Positions 10,653 through 22,780 of a DNA stretch of 64,000 nucleotides are shown here, piece after piece (position 1 is the first letter of the stretch; every line of letters starts with the position of its first letter). A program made the position numbers and the translations under genes. The notes beneath the pieces were generated by a model. It saw only the letters and a program-made list of their open reading frames with translations, ran no database searches and was not told the DNA's origin. Source of the stretch: Panax quinquefolius. Taxonomy: Eukaryota > Streptophyta > Magnoliopsida > Apiales > Araliaceae. Location: positions 40,124,189-40,188,188 of the forward strand of contig CM035163.1 of the NCBI GenBank assembly GCA_020205615.1, in the 5' to 3' direction.

Positions 10653-12521
10653 TGTTAGGTTTTCGTGAAAATCAGAGTAGCAATCAAATTGCAAAACGTA
10701 GCGGAAGCGAGATAAAATCAGATTTTAAAAATTTTCACAAACCAATTACCCGGATCATCCTTTATGCATATTATTAATTAAAGCGAAGAATAAGAAATTA
10801 TGAAATCATACCCTTGTAGAAACGAGCTTCCTCAGGTACGAGTTCACCTCCTACTTCTCCGCATGATCTCCTCAATCTCCTGGGTAGATTCCTTCCTTTG
10901 ATCAATGTAAGCCACCCAAGTGTGTGGCCTCTATAAAGTGATCCACCAAGGAAGAGGAATTTTTCAAGAAGAAGGATTTGGCTCAAACCCTAGTTTTTCT
11001 TATCCGAAATAAGAAAAGGGTGTCTTCTCCAACTCTTGAATTACGTATTCTCATATCTAATATAAGACTCCTCTTATAAAGATATTATATAACCTATTTT
11101 AATTAAAATAAGGTATTATTTATTTAATTAAACCCTTTTAATTAAATGGGCTCCCTAATCCTATTAGGGATAATTAGTTAAACTCTTTTAACTAATTTTC
11201 TTTCCTAATCCAATTAGGAATAAATGAGAGTACTAATATTAAATTAATTCCTAAACCTTTTAGAAATTAAAATAATAATAATTATAATAATATTAATAAG
11301 ACTCCTCTTATTAATTTATATTTAATATTTCTAAAATATTAAATAATAAATATTAAGCTATTTAATTTATTCTATCACCATAGATTAAATTAAATATACT
11401 TAATATATTATTATAATTATGCCATTAACTTCTTAAATAATTATTCTTCCTTTTATGGTGTGACCCTTTAGTTTCTCCATATTAAACCTAGGTTGTGAAT
11501 AAATCAATTAGAACAATTTAATCTCATTTAAATAAATAAATTAAACAAATAATTTATTTAAATAAATAATATTTATTCTACAATAGGGATAAGCCTCCTA
11601 AATGATCAACGACTTTCCGTATAATATAGATTTCAACATTAATCACAAAAGAACCTTTGAGTAAATAGTTCTTGTCTAATTCAATCCTTCCACCATACTA
11701 CGTCCCAATTAAATATAAGACACTAATTCTTGTCAAAGTCTTATTTTATTTAATTATATGTATTTCGATTCCTAAATGAACAACTCCCAATGAATGCAAA
11801 TTAGAAACTACTTTCTAATTTCATTCCACCTTAACCAAGGATTCCCCAGGTTGTCATTTATCGAATCACATAGACATTTCTCCTTTTACTAGAAGTGGTA
11901 GATTCTTTATCGATCATTCATTATCTTCATATATAACTTATTACACCCAAGCATACCCTTTGATATACTCTAAGAGTCTTAAGGAATAAGTCAAAGTGTA
12001 ATTCATTATATATAAGATACTATGATGATCTCAAGTCTAAGGATCATTTGTCTTTACTATCACTACAGAATTCCTATCGACGGTAAGTAAAACTCCATTA
12101 GGAATTCCTTATGAAATGTCACGCTCAATGAACTTATTCTCTAATAAGCACCTACATACTTGCTTTAGTGTCTCCACACAAATGATCATGAGATCAATCA
12201 TCCTCATCCAACGAAAGCAAGAACGATGTATGTAATCTATCCTCCCATTCACTAATCCCTATTTAGTAATCCAATGATTGGGAACTATTTTAGTTTTAAG
12301 CTTTCTAAGAATTTAGATCTCATTAGAATGATCATCATCATTATTCTAAAAGCGTTGCTTAAAACTATGGGTTTATCACATATTATTAAAAATGACACCA
12401 TGTAGATAATAATAAATGCCTTTAATAAATAATTCTTTTATTAATAAATAAATAAGATTGATTACACAAAGATATGCTTTATCATCATACATGATTGGCT
12501 TGTATGCATAATACTTTTTCA
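10653..12521 (-). mobile_element. Solo LTR of an unassigned LTR retrotransposon, TSD ATTAA
   Basis: Starts TGTTAGG and ends TTTTTCA, with exact 5-bp direct repeats ATTAA at 10648-10652 and 12522-12526. Length 1869 bp. No coding region or PBS is attached. Minus orientation is inferred from gene-leader-like sequence near 10800-10990 on that strand; this is not certain. A 62-residue minus-strand reading frame there is not recognisable as a protein family. Confidence 0.75.
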
Positions 12522-12526
12522 ATTAA

Positions 12527-13300
12527 ATGACCTAGATCTATGAGAAATCAATAGATCTATATAATAACTAGAAAAAGATGCAAGCTTTTAAATATAAAAT
12601 GAACAAAACATAATAGATTTAGTAGATCTACATTGAAAAAGATGAGAAAGGTCGGATCTTTCACCTTGAAAATGGAGGAACAAGCTTCCCAAACCTTGAA
12701 TCTAAGAGATCCTACTCACTAATAGATGATTCCTATACAAGTTGCTAGATTCGAGTGAGATTTATGTGATATTCTCTCTAAATCCAAACCATTTCTCTCT
12801 CTAAAAGCTGAATTTTCTCTTTCTAAAAATGCTTTTCTCCTTAAAAAATGAGTTGAAAACGCTCATTTAAAGAGCAGCCTAGGCTGTCGCAGGTATAGTT
12901 GCGGCTTGCCTATGGTGGGTCCCACCTGCTATGTTCTTATGTCGTAATCTCGATTTTTGTGCTGTGTGCTAAAATGTTCGTAACTGTCAATCCAAGAATA
13001 GTTGGGAGACGTGTCATACCAATCCTGAAAGTTTGTTTCGAGAGCTTCACAATGACATAAAAATTGGCCAGTTCTGTATTCGGGAAAATAGGATAAAGTG
13101 ATAAATGGTTTCTCCCGTAGACGCCAAGCAGACAACCGTCATGCCTTGCTTAGCTTCTCGCCTTGTACGCTCGTGGTAACTTTCATGTACTTTTGATCAG
13201 AGCTTCGAAATCCTCTATCTGGGTACCCTGTCCTCTGGTTGAAATGACTCTTTTGCCTTCCTACCAGGGTTAGTATAGATATATAGAAATTCGGGTGTCT
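12527..13300. other. Unassigned sequence, possible old LTR or leader
   Basis: Begins with copies of the TAGATCTA-type unit seen before the solo LTR, then a pyrimidine-rich tract (12770-12840). 12870-13270 is more GC-balanced. A 68-residue minus-strand reading frame (13135-12929) resembles no family I know. No termini or TSD found. Confidence 0.3.
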
Positions 13301-13367
13301 AGATTTATAACTTTATATATTTGATTGATTCAGTCGACTTCGACTTTTTCATGAGTGCAAACCAAAA

Positions 13368-14092
13368 TAAGGCTGTAAACGAACCAAACAATTTAGACTC
13401 GATTCGGGCTCGACTCGAAAAAATACGAACAAGACTCGGATTCGTTAATAATATAATCCAAATCTGAACATAAAAAATAGTTTGAATAAAAATATGAGTA
13501 GAATCTGAGTAAGGTTATACTCGACTCGTTTAATATTCAAACTCCTCGAATTCTCAATTGTGATTTGATACATATTCGATTAGATACTCGATAAATTCTC
13601 TTATAATATTATACAAAATTAAATCAGATTATGATACTTAATTATTATTATTATTTTATTTTTAACTTTAATTGTGATTTTATATTTATAAAGTGTAATA
13701 GTAAATATATTTTCTCATTTCTAAGTAAAATAACAAATTTAATTTATAATTATATTTATTATAAATCTAATTATTATGTGGAAACTCGAATTCGAACATG
13801 AATTTGAAGCTCGCGAGTAGTTTGAATCGAATTCGAGTAATAAATATTTGAGTCGAGTCGAATCTCAGTATAATTTTTCAAATACAATTCAACTTTAAAT
13901 CGAATTCGAATTCGAATATGAATTTAATGTTTCGAGTCGAATTCGAGCTTAGATTCTAACTTGTTTATGTAGCGGTGGCCGACTAAGCTCCAGTTTTCTT
14001 TGTTTTGTGATTTTCTAGTTTTCGATTTAGTTTGTTGTCGATTTAGCTCGGACGGTTTTTCGGTGTTGGTCGGTTACTTGTTCACCCCTACT
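13368..14092. mobile_element. Degenerate hAT-like region rich in TCGA motifs
   Basis: The left end TAAGGCTGTAAACGAACC and the right end TTGTTCACCCCTA resemble opposite ends of hAT MITEs such as the one at 58750. The interior is dense in GAATTCGA and ACTCGA words. The flanking 8-mers do not match, so the ends may belong to two elements. Confidence 0.35.
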
Positions 14093-14308
14093 TCAGGGGT
14101 CATAATCTAATATTGATAGTTAATAGCACCTTTTTGCGAAAGGTAGAATGCTTGAGAAATTATTATTAGAGTTTACCAAACGAAAATAGAAAAAGCTGAA
14201 AACGGACACCATTTTTCCCGTCATAGCTTACACCGGGTATAACAGCCGGAAAATAAACTCAGCCACTTACATTTCCATATCTCTCCACATAGATTCACTG
14301 TGAAAGAG
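14093..14308 (+). promoter_or_regulatory. Promoter and 5' UTR region of the PPR gene
   Basis: About 215 bases between the hAT-like region and the first candidate ATG at 14309. It is more GC-balanced than the surrounding repeats. No clear TATA box; telomere-repeat-like AAACCCTA words follow just inside the leader/CDS. Confidence 0.35.
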
Positions 14309-14887
14309 ATGAGTAGCCTCGTCACTTTCCATAGCGTTGCCGCATTCTCTCTCTTACTCTCCTCCTCCAAACCCCCTTAAACCCTAACCCTAATTTCCAA
14401 TTTCACAGTCACAGATTCTTCTCGGATCACTCATGGCTATCGGTTCCCGGCAAACCTCTTATCAAGTGGCCCCCACCTCCACCCAAACCCTAACAAAACC
14501 CTGACTTAAACCCTAACCCTAGCTCTAATTTCAGCCAAAATGACTTCACTGTCATACGTGACATCCTTACTAACCCTAGCCTTTCACCTGGTCCAGCCCT
14601 TGAGGCAGCCTTAGAACGGTCCGGGATCGAATTGGGTCATTCTCTTTTGCTAGAATTTTTTACCCATTTTGATTCTTCTCCTAAACCTCTGTTTACTCTG
14701 TTCCTCTGGGCTGAGAAGCAGCCAGGATATGAATTTTCGGTGGATGTTTTTAATTCCATGGTTAATGTTCTCGGTAAAGCTAGAGAATTTGATTCGTTAT
14801 GGTCCTTGATTCTTGAAAGGATCAATGCTGGTGAGAAACTGAATTTGGATACTTTTGCCATTCTTATCAGGAGGTATGCCCGCACAG
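14309..14887 (+). pseudogene. PPR protein resembling At5g11310 (SOAR1), exon 1, frame-broken
   Basis: From 14494 an open frame runs ...NDFTVIRDILTNPSLS, then LGHSLLLEFF, FSVDVFNSMVNVLGKAREFD and LIRRYARTG, giving the leader and first PPR motifs of a P-class PPR protein. PPR proteins bind organellar or other RNA through tandem 35-residue helical hairpins. The order of motifs, with exon 2, matches what I recall of At5g11310 (SOAR1, linked to ABA signalling). The coding frame has no ATG before codon NSM. It is closed by TAA at 14491-14493, before which the same frame reads KPLIKWPPPPPKP. The likeliest start, ATG 14309 (MSSLVTFHSVAAF), is in another frame that ends at about 14380 in a CCCTAA-rich tract. 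So at least one indel and one stop separate start and body. Exon 1 ends at 14887 (CGCACAG|GTATTT), phase 1. Confidence 0.75.
14378..14521 (+). repeat. Telomere-repeat-like (CCCTAA) tracts in the PPR 5' region
   Basis: AAACCCTAACCCTAA-type words occur at about 14378-14392, 14484-14493 and 14506-14521. The in-frame stop and the inferred frameshift fall in or beside these tracts, so slippage is a plausible cause. Confidence 0.6.
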
Positions 14888-15964
14888 GTATTTATTATTC
14901 AGTTGCTTGGGATTTGCATTTGTTTTGCATATAATTTAGATCAAATTCCATATTTGGAGATATCTAGTATTCAAGTTACTTTTATGAATTGAAAAACTTT
15001 TATCATGAAGTTAGTTTTATCCTTCTGGGAGTGTCTAGATATCTTTAACTTGAACATTGAATTTGAGAAGAATTATACAATCAGGGATTATTTTTTTTGT
15101 TATTGTTTTTAGTGTGTAATTTGTTCGAATTCTTATGGAAAAATATAATTTAGGTATATGATAAGTCGCATATTATGACGCCATGGCAAGTCTGATGTGA
15201 AGATAGAAATGCCAAAACAATATTAAGCTTACACAGATATACACATTAGAGAGAAGTTTCTCGTAAAAAATTAGGAAAACTTGGAGCTGATTTCCAAATA
15301 TGGCATGTTGATATGAGCTTCCTTGTTTACACATCCTTTTACATGATTGAATAGGCAAAGTTGAACTCCCACATCATCAATGATTGATAAACCCTTCCCG
15401 CAGCTTTGGATACATATTTCCTATCACATTCCTCTGCTCCAATATGTAGCAAAAAGCTTCTCTTAACACTGCATAAGTGACTAAGAACTTACTTTTAATC
15501 ATTTCTAACTATGGCTATGATTTCACCCCGGGTTACTTAGTACAAACAATTTACATGAACTCTGTGTCATTTCAATAGGGTATCTTGTTTTCTTCATCTT
15601 TTGTCCCCTTGTGCTCTTAAAATATCCAGCATGACTAAACAACCTCATAATATGGTTAAGCATGCTTTGCTACAGATGGGGTTGTTCCTGCAAAAAGTGT
15701 TTCCATACCCTCTCGAAAACCCACACTAAAAACTGAAAAAGCTAAAAGATTGTCTACACGTTCTTAGAATAACCAGGGAAAAACCAGAAAGATCTCCTTA
15801 TATTATGCTATTTAATTCGTTTAGAATTTTTTATAGCTGTTAAGGAATATATATATCTTGGATAAATCAGTTTGTCAGAATCATGTATTTCCAACTGGAC
15901 TAATCATCTGTGCTATTGAATATATTATTTCCCTTTACATATATAGATCTTGGATAAATCAGTT
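14888..15964. other. Intron sequence with no recognised feature
   Basis: AT-rich unique-looking DNA. A 20-bp direct repeat TCTTGGATAAATCAGTTTGT occurs at 15856 and 15949, the second immediately before the truncated LTR at 15965. Small reading frames here are not recognisable proteins. Confidence 0.4.
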
Positions 15965-16919
15965 TGTAGTATTTAATGGACTTGTGTTATTAATTGTTTT
16001 TCCCAGCTGGCCCAATTTGGTTTATCTATTCTACAAAATATTTCGGTTGAACTAAAATTTATTTAAGGATATTCTCTTGCTTGGTAGGGCCCACAACTGT
16101 TAGTGGTATTTTGTATTGATATTCTATTTTGAAAGAGTCTTACAGAAGCTATTTAGAGTTGGTGGGTCTTATCTTATTTTATCTCCTTTGTTACTTCTGT
16201 TTAAAACAGTTGACTGGGTATAGAGTTTCTCTCCTTTATTTCAGCTACTTCAAAATCAAATAGCTGTCGCAGATTACTTCTTATCTTTCTGGTTATACAA
16301 AGCTGCTGAAATTATAGATTTATTCTAATGGGACTGAGATTTCTTAGCTAACATCTTCTATAGCCGTTGCTTGTATCGTTATTTATATACTCCTCTCGAC
16401 TGAACAGAGACATCTCTTGAACCTGCAATCAAGTTGAAATAATACATCAAAGAACTTTCATTGCTTTATTCCAGCCATTTATTGTAGTCTGGTAAATTCT
16501 TTTGTACTGAAAATCTTTTGTACCTTCTAAACTCATTCATTGTAAATTGAACTCTAGCATAGTTTTGGCTTGGGGTTTCTTGTTTTAGTTAGTCTCTTCA
16601 AAGAAGGCTTCAAAGGTGTCAGAGGTGAGAAGAGGTGTACAAGTTGCAGAGGTGCAAAAAGGGGCATTGGTGTCCAACTTCAGAATGGAAGTTTCTTTGT
16701 AACAAGGAGTTATATTTGTATTAAGGTTTAAATCGTAATAAATAGAGTCCAATCCCAACTAGAAAAATCTTGGTGTCTTTACGATTCTGCATTTCTCCTT
16801 TCTGTTTGTTTATTTTTTGGGTATTTTGCTTTATTTGTTTGAAGATATACGAATTCAGACACTAAAGCAGACATGTCTAGCTGTCTGATAATATTAAACG
16901 AAGAACATAAGCTAAAGCA
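15965..16919 (+). mobile_element. 5'-truncated Sirevirus LTR
   Basis: Reverse complement of most of 31094-32173, from TAGTATTTAATGG to AACATAAGCTAAAGCA. About 40 bases of the LTR start and about 160 bases of its end are lacking. No PBS follows; it is joined directly to pol-region sequence. Confidence 0.8.
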
Positions 16920-17540
16920 GATGGATAGTACTTGCTTGGCGAAATCTGTAAGTACCTTATATTTTTTTAAAAATAGAATTTTAATTAGATATATTATTAT
17001 GAAAACTCTATGGATTTCGTATTACAAGGGTTCATAACATCATTTATTATAAAGTTTTTATTATGTCAAAGGCTCCATATTTAATATATACATGATAATC
17101 TTGATAAAAGGTTGAGGAATATGTTCATATTTTATTTGATAATTTTGACCTTGATCTGTCAAAAGAAGAGGATGGAGACTTTGCATTAAAACAGTTAAAG
17201 GGTCTTGAATTTGGAAAGAAAAGCATTTCAATCAGCATAAAGATAACGATCGCATCGGAAGGAAAAGCAGTGAATCGGAAAAATAGACAAGTAAAATCGA
17301 GACGATCGAGTAATCTGCTTTTAGTAGAAAACTTGGACATGTAGACACCTAAATCCAGATAGCTCGACCCGTTTGTTTTAGAAGAAAAAGCAGACAAACA
17401 GTCACATTCAGAACTTGATATTTTAGAGCCTAAACCTGACGAGAAAATAATTTCAGCTAGGCTTCCTAGATCATCTAGAACAATGAGAAATCATCCCCCA
17501 AATCTGAATATAGGTGACCTTCACATTGGGATGATCAAAA
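16920..17540 (+). pseudogene. Copia pol fragment: integrase-RT linker
   Basis: 16925-17160 matches 26740-26945 inverted. 17400-17535 encodes a linker with SRTMRNHPPNLNIGDLHIGM, like the region before RT in Sireviruses. It is then fused directly to the RT C-terminus (KRSVIEEF...). The RT core including the FVDD-type motif is absent. Several stops. Confidence 0.65.
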
Positions 17541-17543
17541 GAA

Positions 17544-18255
17544 GTGTTATTGAAGAGTTTTGGTTTTGAAAATACAAAACCAGAGTCAACACCAATGAGC
17601 ACTAGCGTCAAGCTTACTGCAGATGCGACAGGTGAAGCTGTTGAAGTAACAATGTGTCGAGGTATGATTGGTTGTTTACTTTATTTAACTGCTTCAGGTC
17701 GGATATTATGTATAGTGTATGCTTATGTGCTAGATTTCAAGCTCAACCGAAAGAATCTCATCTTAAAGCGGTAAAAAGAATATTTAAATATTTACCTGAC
17801 ACAATTAATTTAGGCTTATATATCTTGTATATCCAAGTTTTGAACTAATTGGATACTCAGATGCACATTATGTAAGGTGCCAAGTTGATAGAAAAAGCAC
17901 ACGTGGTGCTTGTGAATTTTTAGGTCAAAGCTTTGTAGCTTGGCACAACAAGAAACAAACATTTGTTGCCTTGTCTACTACGGAAGGTGAATATTTGGCG
18001 GCAGGTAGTTGTTGTTCACAAATTCTGTGGATGATACAAACGTTACATGATTTTAATGTTATTTGTGAAAATGTGCCTATTATGTGTGACAATACTAGTG
18101 CTATTGATATTTCTAAAAATCCTGTACTTCATTCTCGTACTAAGCATATTGAAGTAAGACATCATTTTTTGAGAGATAATGTTGCTAAAAGATTAATTAA
18201 GTTAGTATTTGTTCCTACTGAACATCAATTGACTGACATTTTAACAAAACTTTAA
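17544..18255 (+). pseudogene. Copia RT C-terminus and RNase H (left arm)
   Basis: Three frame-shifted pieces give FGFENTKPESTPMS, KAVKRIFKYL, then DRKST, LSTTEGEYLAAGS, CDNTSAIDISKNP, HSRTKHIEVRHHFLRDN and TDILTKL. These are the conserved RNase H motifs of plant Copia elements. Frame changes near 17700 and 17840-17970 and the missing RT core make it non-functional. The inverted partner is 23549-22781. Confidence 0.9.
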
Positions 18256-18803
18256 GTGAGGAACGTTTTTGTACTTTTAGAAGAGAACTTGGAATGTCTG
18301 TCTGTGCGTAATTGTTTTTATGTGCCTCTTGAAATCAATTTCATTTTAATAATAATAATAATAATAAATTATTAAATTTTTTTCCCCTAGATTTCTTCAT
18401 TTCATGAAGACCATATTAGGATTAAATTCATGTGTTAGTATTCTGGTCACAGACAGACAAATAAGGATTATGAGTATGGAAAGTTTTTTTTTTACTCGTT
18501 ATATTTGGCTTAATATTCATAACATATAAATAATTATTTAATTAAGCTAATACAAATTTGGTTGTGTGGCATATTATGTCTTATCAATATATTAAATCAA
18601 AAATAAGGTAAGGAGGGATAATGTTGGAAACTTGCTGAAAAGTTTTTAGCGCGAACTGGGAATACCAAAGGTCTCATCAGAGTTTCATCTCCCACAGCTA
18701 CTTTGCTTATTCCTTCTTTTTCTCTCAGCTTACTTTCTATCTCCATCTTTTTCTCTCTATTCGTACTCCTTCCCTCACAATCTAGGTTTTCAAGGAAGTT
18801 CCC

Positions 18804-20185
18804 ATGGCTAAAACTCGTGGAGGGCATGTGTTCCGCACTGGAAGGGAAGCGGTTCAAAGCAAGAAGGACATCACTAGTCACTCCTCACGAGCTACTAGGC
18901 GCACGAATTGGCTCATTAAACGAACATCGACTGATTTTTGGGTATCTTCGAAGCAACCCATGAAGAAAAAGAGTGATTCTTCACGATCGAAGGGGAAGTC
19001 AACCGAATCATCCCCGATTCTACTTCTTCTGACCCACTGGTTTCATCTCTTCCTCAATCACATGGTACTCCTCTAATCTTTACATCTTCTACATATGCTA
19101 TGCGATTCCAAAATCTTATGATGAATAAAATAATTGTTTTTGTGAAATTTGTTGATCAAGCTTTATTTTAACAAATTGGGGTTACAACCTTATTTGAAAA
19201 TGTTAATCTCTGTGCTTTGTTGTTTCCTCCCAAATTTATATATTCGGTTTTCATCAAACAATTTTTTGGGAATGTCTGTCCAAGATGATGTGATAAAAAC
19301 TTTTGTTAAAAACAAAACCCTGGTCATTGATTTTGTGATATTGGCTCTGTTCTTAATATTCCTTGCTCTGGTATTTGTCCTTTCACGCTCAAAGGACCTT
19401 TAGAGTTTGAAAATCTAATTGTTCTTGAACAGTTAAGGATTGTTAAAGAATGTTCTTCTACTTAATTAATTGGGTTACCAACTGTTGTTGAAACTACTCC
19501 TCTGAATAATGTTATTCACAAACTCATTCGCGCTAATTTAGTACCTAGGAATGGGGGTAAGTCCAACATGACTTATCAAGACTTGATTCTTTCTGCTTTG
19601 ATCATCTCTGGTACTAAGTTTAATTTTGTTTTGCTTATGATTAAGCATATGGAAAGTTGTTTAACAAACAAAACAAAGTGTTTTCCTTATGGGGGTTTCA
19701 TAACCAAAAGTCTTGCACACTTTGGGATTTCTTTTGTCAATGAAGAAGTTGTGCAAATATCTGATAACATCGATAAATATATCTTGCTGCAATCAAAAGT
19801 GAAAGTAAATTCTGATGGAATCTTATCTTGGGATGTTGAGAGGTTTCCCACTCAGTGTTCTGTTCCTCTTACTTCATCTCCTAGATCTCCAAATTCTTCC
19901 CCTACTCATAATTCTGCTTTACCAGAATCATCTGTTCTTATTCCTCCTTCGAATGCTCAATTTTATGATCTTTATCAACTCATACAAGATATGGGATCTC
20001 GGTTTGACTCTGCTCTTCAATCAGTTTGACATCAAATTCAAGAGTTAAAAGAAAAAGTTAATCATGTTTTAGAAAGGATGGAAGTTTTGGTATCTCATCA
20101 CAATAACTATGTGGTTAAAATTCAAGAGTTTGACATGAAGCTTGATGAAGTTATCTTTGAATCTGCCAATGATGAAGCTGTATAA
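18804..20185 (+). pseudogene. Sirevirus env-like / plant-transposon-protein ORF (left arm)
   Basis: Starts MAKTRGG at ATG 18804, preceded by a pyrimidine-rich leader. Later frames give SVQDDVIKTFVKNKTL, MTYQDLILSALIISGTKFNF, MIKHMESCL, a CFPYGGFITKSLAHFGISF motif and a Ser/Pro-rich stretch. After TGA at 20027 comes a coiled-coil-like tail (IQELKEKVNHVLERME) ending at TAA 20183. This fits the env-like ORF that follows pol in Sireviruses, also annotated as putative plant transposon protein. At least three frame breaks. The polypurine tract follows within about 30 bases. Confidence 0.75.
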
Positions 20186-20276
20186 CTACCTTTTGATAAT
20201 GCCAAATGGGGAGAAGTTTTTGGGTTAAGGAATTTTGGGATCCCAAAAACTTCTTCCCATTTGGCATTATCAAAAA

Positions 20277-22289
20277 GGAAGGAGGTAGATATGCAGCTTC
20301 ATCATTGGCAGATTCAAAGATAACTTCATCAAGCTTCTTGTCAAACTTTTGAATTTTGTGGGCTAGGAAATTGTGCCTTGCTAGTTAGGGTTTCGTGCTG
20401 GCTGAGGAAAAGAGAAATCCACGAAGAGCACAAAATTGATTGATTGATTGAAGAGGGGAGAAGAACATGTGGACGATTAGTCCAATGACACATGGCAGAA
20501 CTCCCAGAATCCGGAAACCGTGTTAGGGTAGCAGAGATTTCAAAAGCCTTCTTGAGTGCTTCGAGTTGAGAGAATGTCCAAGTCTTGAGTGCTTTGAGAG
20601 AGAATGCCCAAGTCTTCAGTCACCAAAGAGTCCCCCTTCCTTCCTAGAATGGAAGAGTATTTATAGAGTTTTCTGGAACTTAAGTAGTCACATGTCAGGC
20701 ACATGTCTTTAGGGAAATTTTAGAAATACCCTTTAGTCATTAGAATAATGTTCGTATCGTCCTGTCCTTCTAGCCACCAATCCAATCCTTCAATTAATTC
20801 TCAAAATGAGCCGCCTCCACGAGCCTTCTGCCTCGGGACACGTAGAGGCTTCTCTTGGGTCTAGTACATTTATTTTCGGTTTTTTCGTCTTCATTCAATT
20901 AGGTCATGCGAACCCTAATTTGCACATTTAATGAGGTTGTGGAACCTTTAATTCAATTAGTTCATGTGAATCCTAATGTGCACTTGGGCCCACAAATTTT
21001 AACCACAGTAAGATACCAAAACTTCCCTCATTTCTGAAACATTATTAACTTTTTCTTTTAACTGTTGAATTTGATTTTGATGTGAAACTGACTGAAGAGT
21101 AGTCAAACCGAGATCCCATATCTTGTATGGGTTAATAAAGAGTAGAAAATTGAGCATTCAAAGGAGGAATAAGAACAGATGATTCTGGTAAAGCAGAATT
21201 ATGAGTAGGGGAAGAATTTGGAGATCTAGGAGTTGAAGTAGGAGGAACATAACACTGAGTGGAAACCCTCTCAACATCCCAAGTTAAGATTCCATCAGAA
21301 TTTACTTTCAATTTTGATTGTAGCAAGATATATTTATCGATGTTATCAAATATTTGCACAACTTCTTCATTGACAAAAGAAATCCCAAAATGTGCAAGAA
21401 TTTTGGTTATGAAACCCCCATAAGGAAAACATTTTGTTTTGTTTGTTAAACAACTTTCGCTTAATCATAAGCAAAGCAAAATTAAACTTAGTACCAGAGA
21501 TGATCAAAGTAGAAAGAATCAAGTCTTAATAAGTCATGTTGGACCTACTCCCATTCTTAGGTACTAAATTAGCACGAATGAGATTGTGAATAACATTGTT
21601 TAGACTAGTTTCAACAACAGTTGGTAACCCAATGAATTCAGTAGAAGAACATTCTTTAACAATCCTTAACTGTTCAAGAACACTTAAATTTTCAAACTCT
21701 AAAGGTCCCTTGAGCGTGAAAGGACAAATACTAGAGCAAGGAATATTAAGAACAAAGCCAATATCGTAGAATCAATGACCAGAGTTTTGTTTTTAACAAA
21801 AGTTTTTATCACATCATCTTGGACAGACATTCCCAAAAAAATGTTTGATGAAAACTGGATATGCAGATTTGGGAGGAGACAACATAGCAGAGAGATTGAC
21901 ATTTTCAAGTAAGGATGTAACCCTAATTTGTATAAAAGCTTGATCAATAGATTTCACAAAAAGCAATTGTTTTATTCATCATAAGATTCTGGAATCACAT
22001 AGCATATGTAGAAGATGTAAAGATTAGAGGAGTACCATGTGATTGAGGAAGAGATGAAATCAGTGGGTCAGAGGAAGTAGAATCGGGGAATTCGGTAGAC
22101 TTCCCCTTCGATCGTGAATAATCTCCCTTTCTCTTCATGGGTTGCTTCGAAGATACCCCAAATCAATCGATGTTCGTTTAATTAGCCGATTCGTGCGCCT
22201 AGTAGCTCGTGAGGAGTGACTAGTGATGTCCTTGCTCTGAACCGCTTTCCTTCCGGTGTGGAACACATGCCTCCACAAGTTTTAGCCAT
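20277..22289 (-). pseudogene. Sirevirus env-like ORF (right arm), interrupted by a solo LTR
   Basis: Inverted copy of 18804-20185. Starts MAKTCGG at 22289; recognisable parts include SVQDDVIKTFVKNKTLVID and DNIDKYILLQSKLKVNSDG. The C-terminal coiled-coil part is interrupted by the solo LTR at 20357-20994. Multiple frame breaks. Confidence 0.72.
20357..20994 (-). mobile_element. 638-bp solo LTR with TSD AATTT
   Basis: Termini TGTGGGC and GCCCACA, with exact 5-bp repeats AATTT at 20352-20356 and 20995-20999. It is absent from the left arm, which gives the empty site. On the minus strand it has CTCTATAAATACTCTTCC, a good TATA box, so minus orientation is likely. Superfamily not determined. Confidence 0.85.
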
Positions 22290-22780
22290 GGAAACTTCCT
22301 TGAAAACCTAGATTGTGAGAGGGAAGGACTACAGAGAGAGAAATAGATAAAGATAGAAAATAAGCTGAGAGAAAAAGAAGGAATAAGTAAAGTAGCTGTG
22401 GGACATGAAACTCTGATGAGACCTTTGGTATTCCTAGTTCGCGCTAAAAACTTTTCAGCAGGTTTCCAACATTACCCCTCCCTACCTTATTTTTGATTTA
22501 ATATATTGATAAGACATAATATGCCACACAAAATCAGATTTGTATTAGCTTTAATTAAATAATTATTTATATGTTATGAATATTAAGCCAAATATAACGA
22601 GTAAATAAAACTTTTCATACTCATAATCTTTATTTGTCTGTGAGCAGAATACTAACACGTGAATTTAATCCTAATATGGTCTTCATGAAATGAATGAAGA
22701 AATCTAGGGGAAAAAAATTTAATACTTTTTTATTTATTATTATTAAAATGAAATTGATTTCAAGAGGCACATAAAAATAA

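Larger units (their letters stand above)
15965..20224 (+). mobile_element. Sirevirus-type Copia element, left arm of the inverted pair, internally deleted
   Basis: Order on plus: 5'-truncated LTR (15965-16919, homologous to 31094-32173 reversed), pol linker, RT C-terminus plus RNase H (17544-18255), leader, env-like ORF (18804-20185) and a polypurine tract (near 20202-20213). PBS, gag, protease, integrase and the catalytic RT core are missing. There is no 3' LTR: at 20225 a 16-bp spacer leads into the inverted second element. The extra env-like gene after pol is typical of Sireviruses. All frames contain breaks. Confidence 0.8.

Noticed and set aside
13368..14092. A single intact hAT element
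   Set aside because: Ends resemble hAT, but the flanking 8-mers do not match, so only a low-confidence call was kept.
14637..14885. 82-codon minus frame opposite the PPR exon, and similar frames at 35249-35669
   Set aside because: Antisense shadows of PPR coding sequence.
15856..15968. 20-bp direct repeat TCTTGGATAAATCAGTTTGT as a TSD of the Sirevirus pair
   Set aside because: Both copies are on the left side of the insertion and the adjoining LTR is truncated; retroelement TSDs are 5 bp.
18703..19076. Overlapping plus frames MLIPSFSLS and MAKTRGG as separate host genes
   Set aside because: Both arms of the inverted repeat carry them directly after Copia RNase H; they are leader and env-like ORF of the retroelement.
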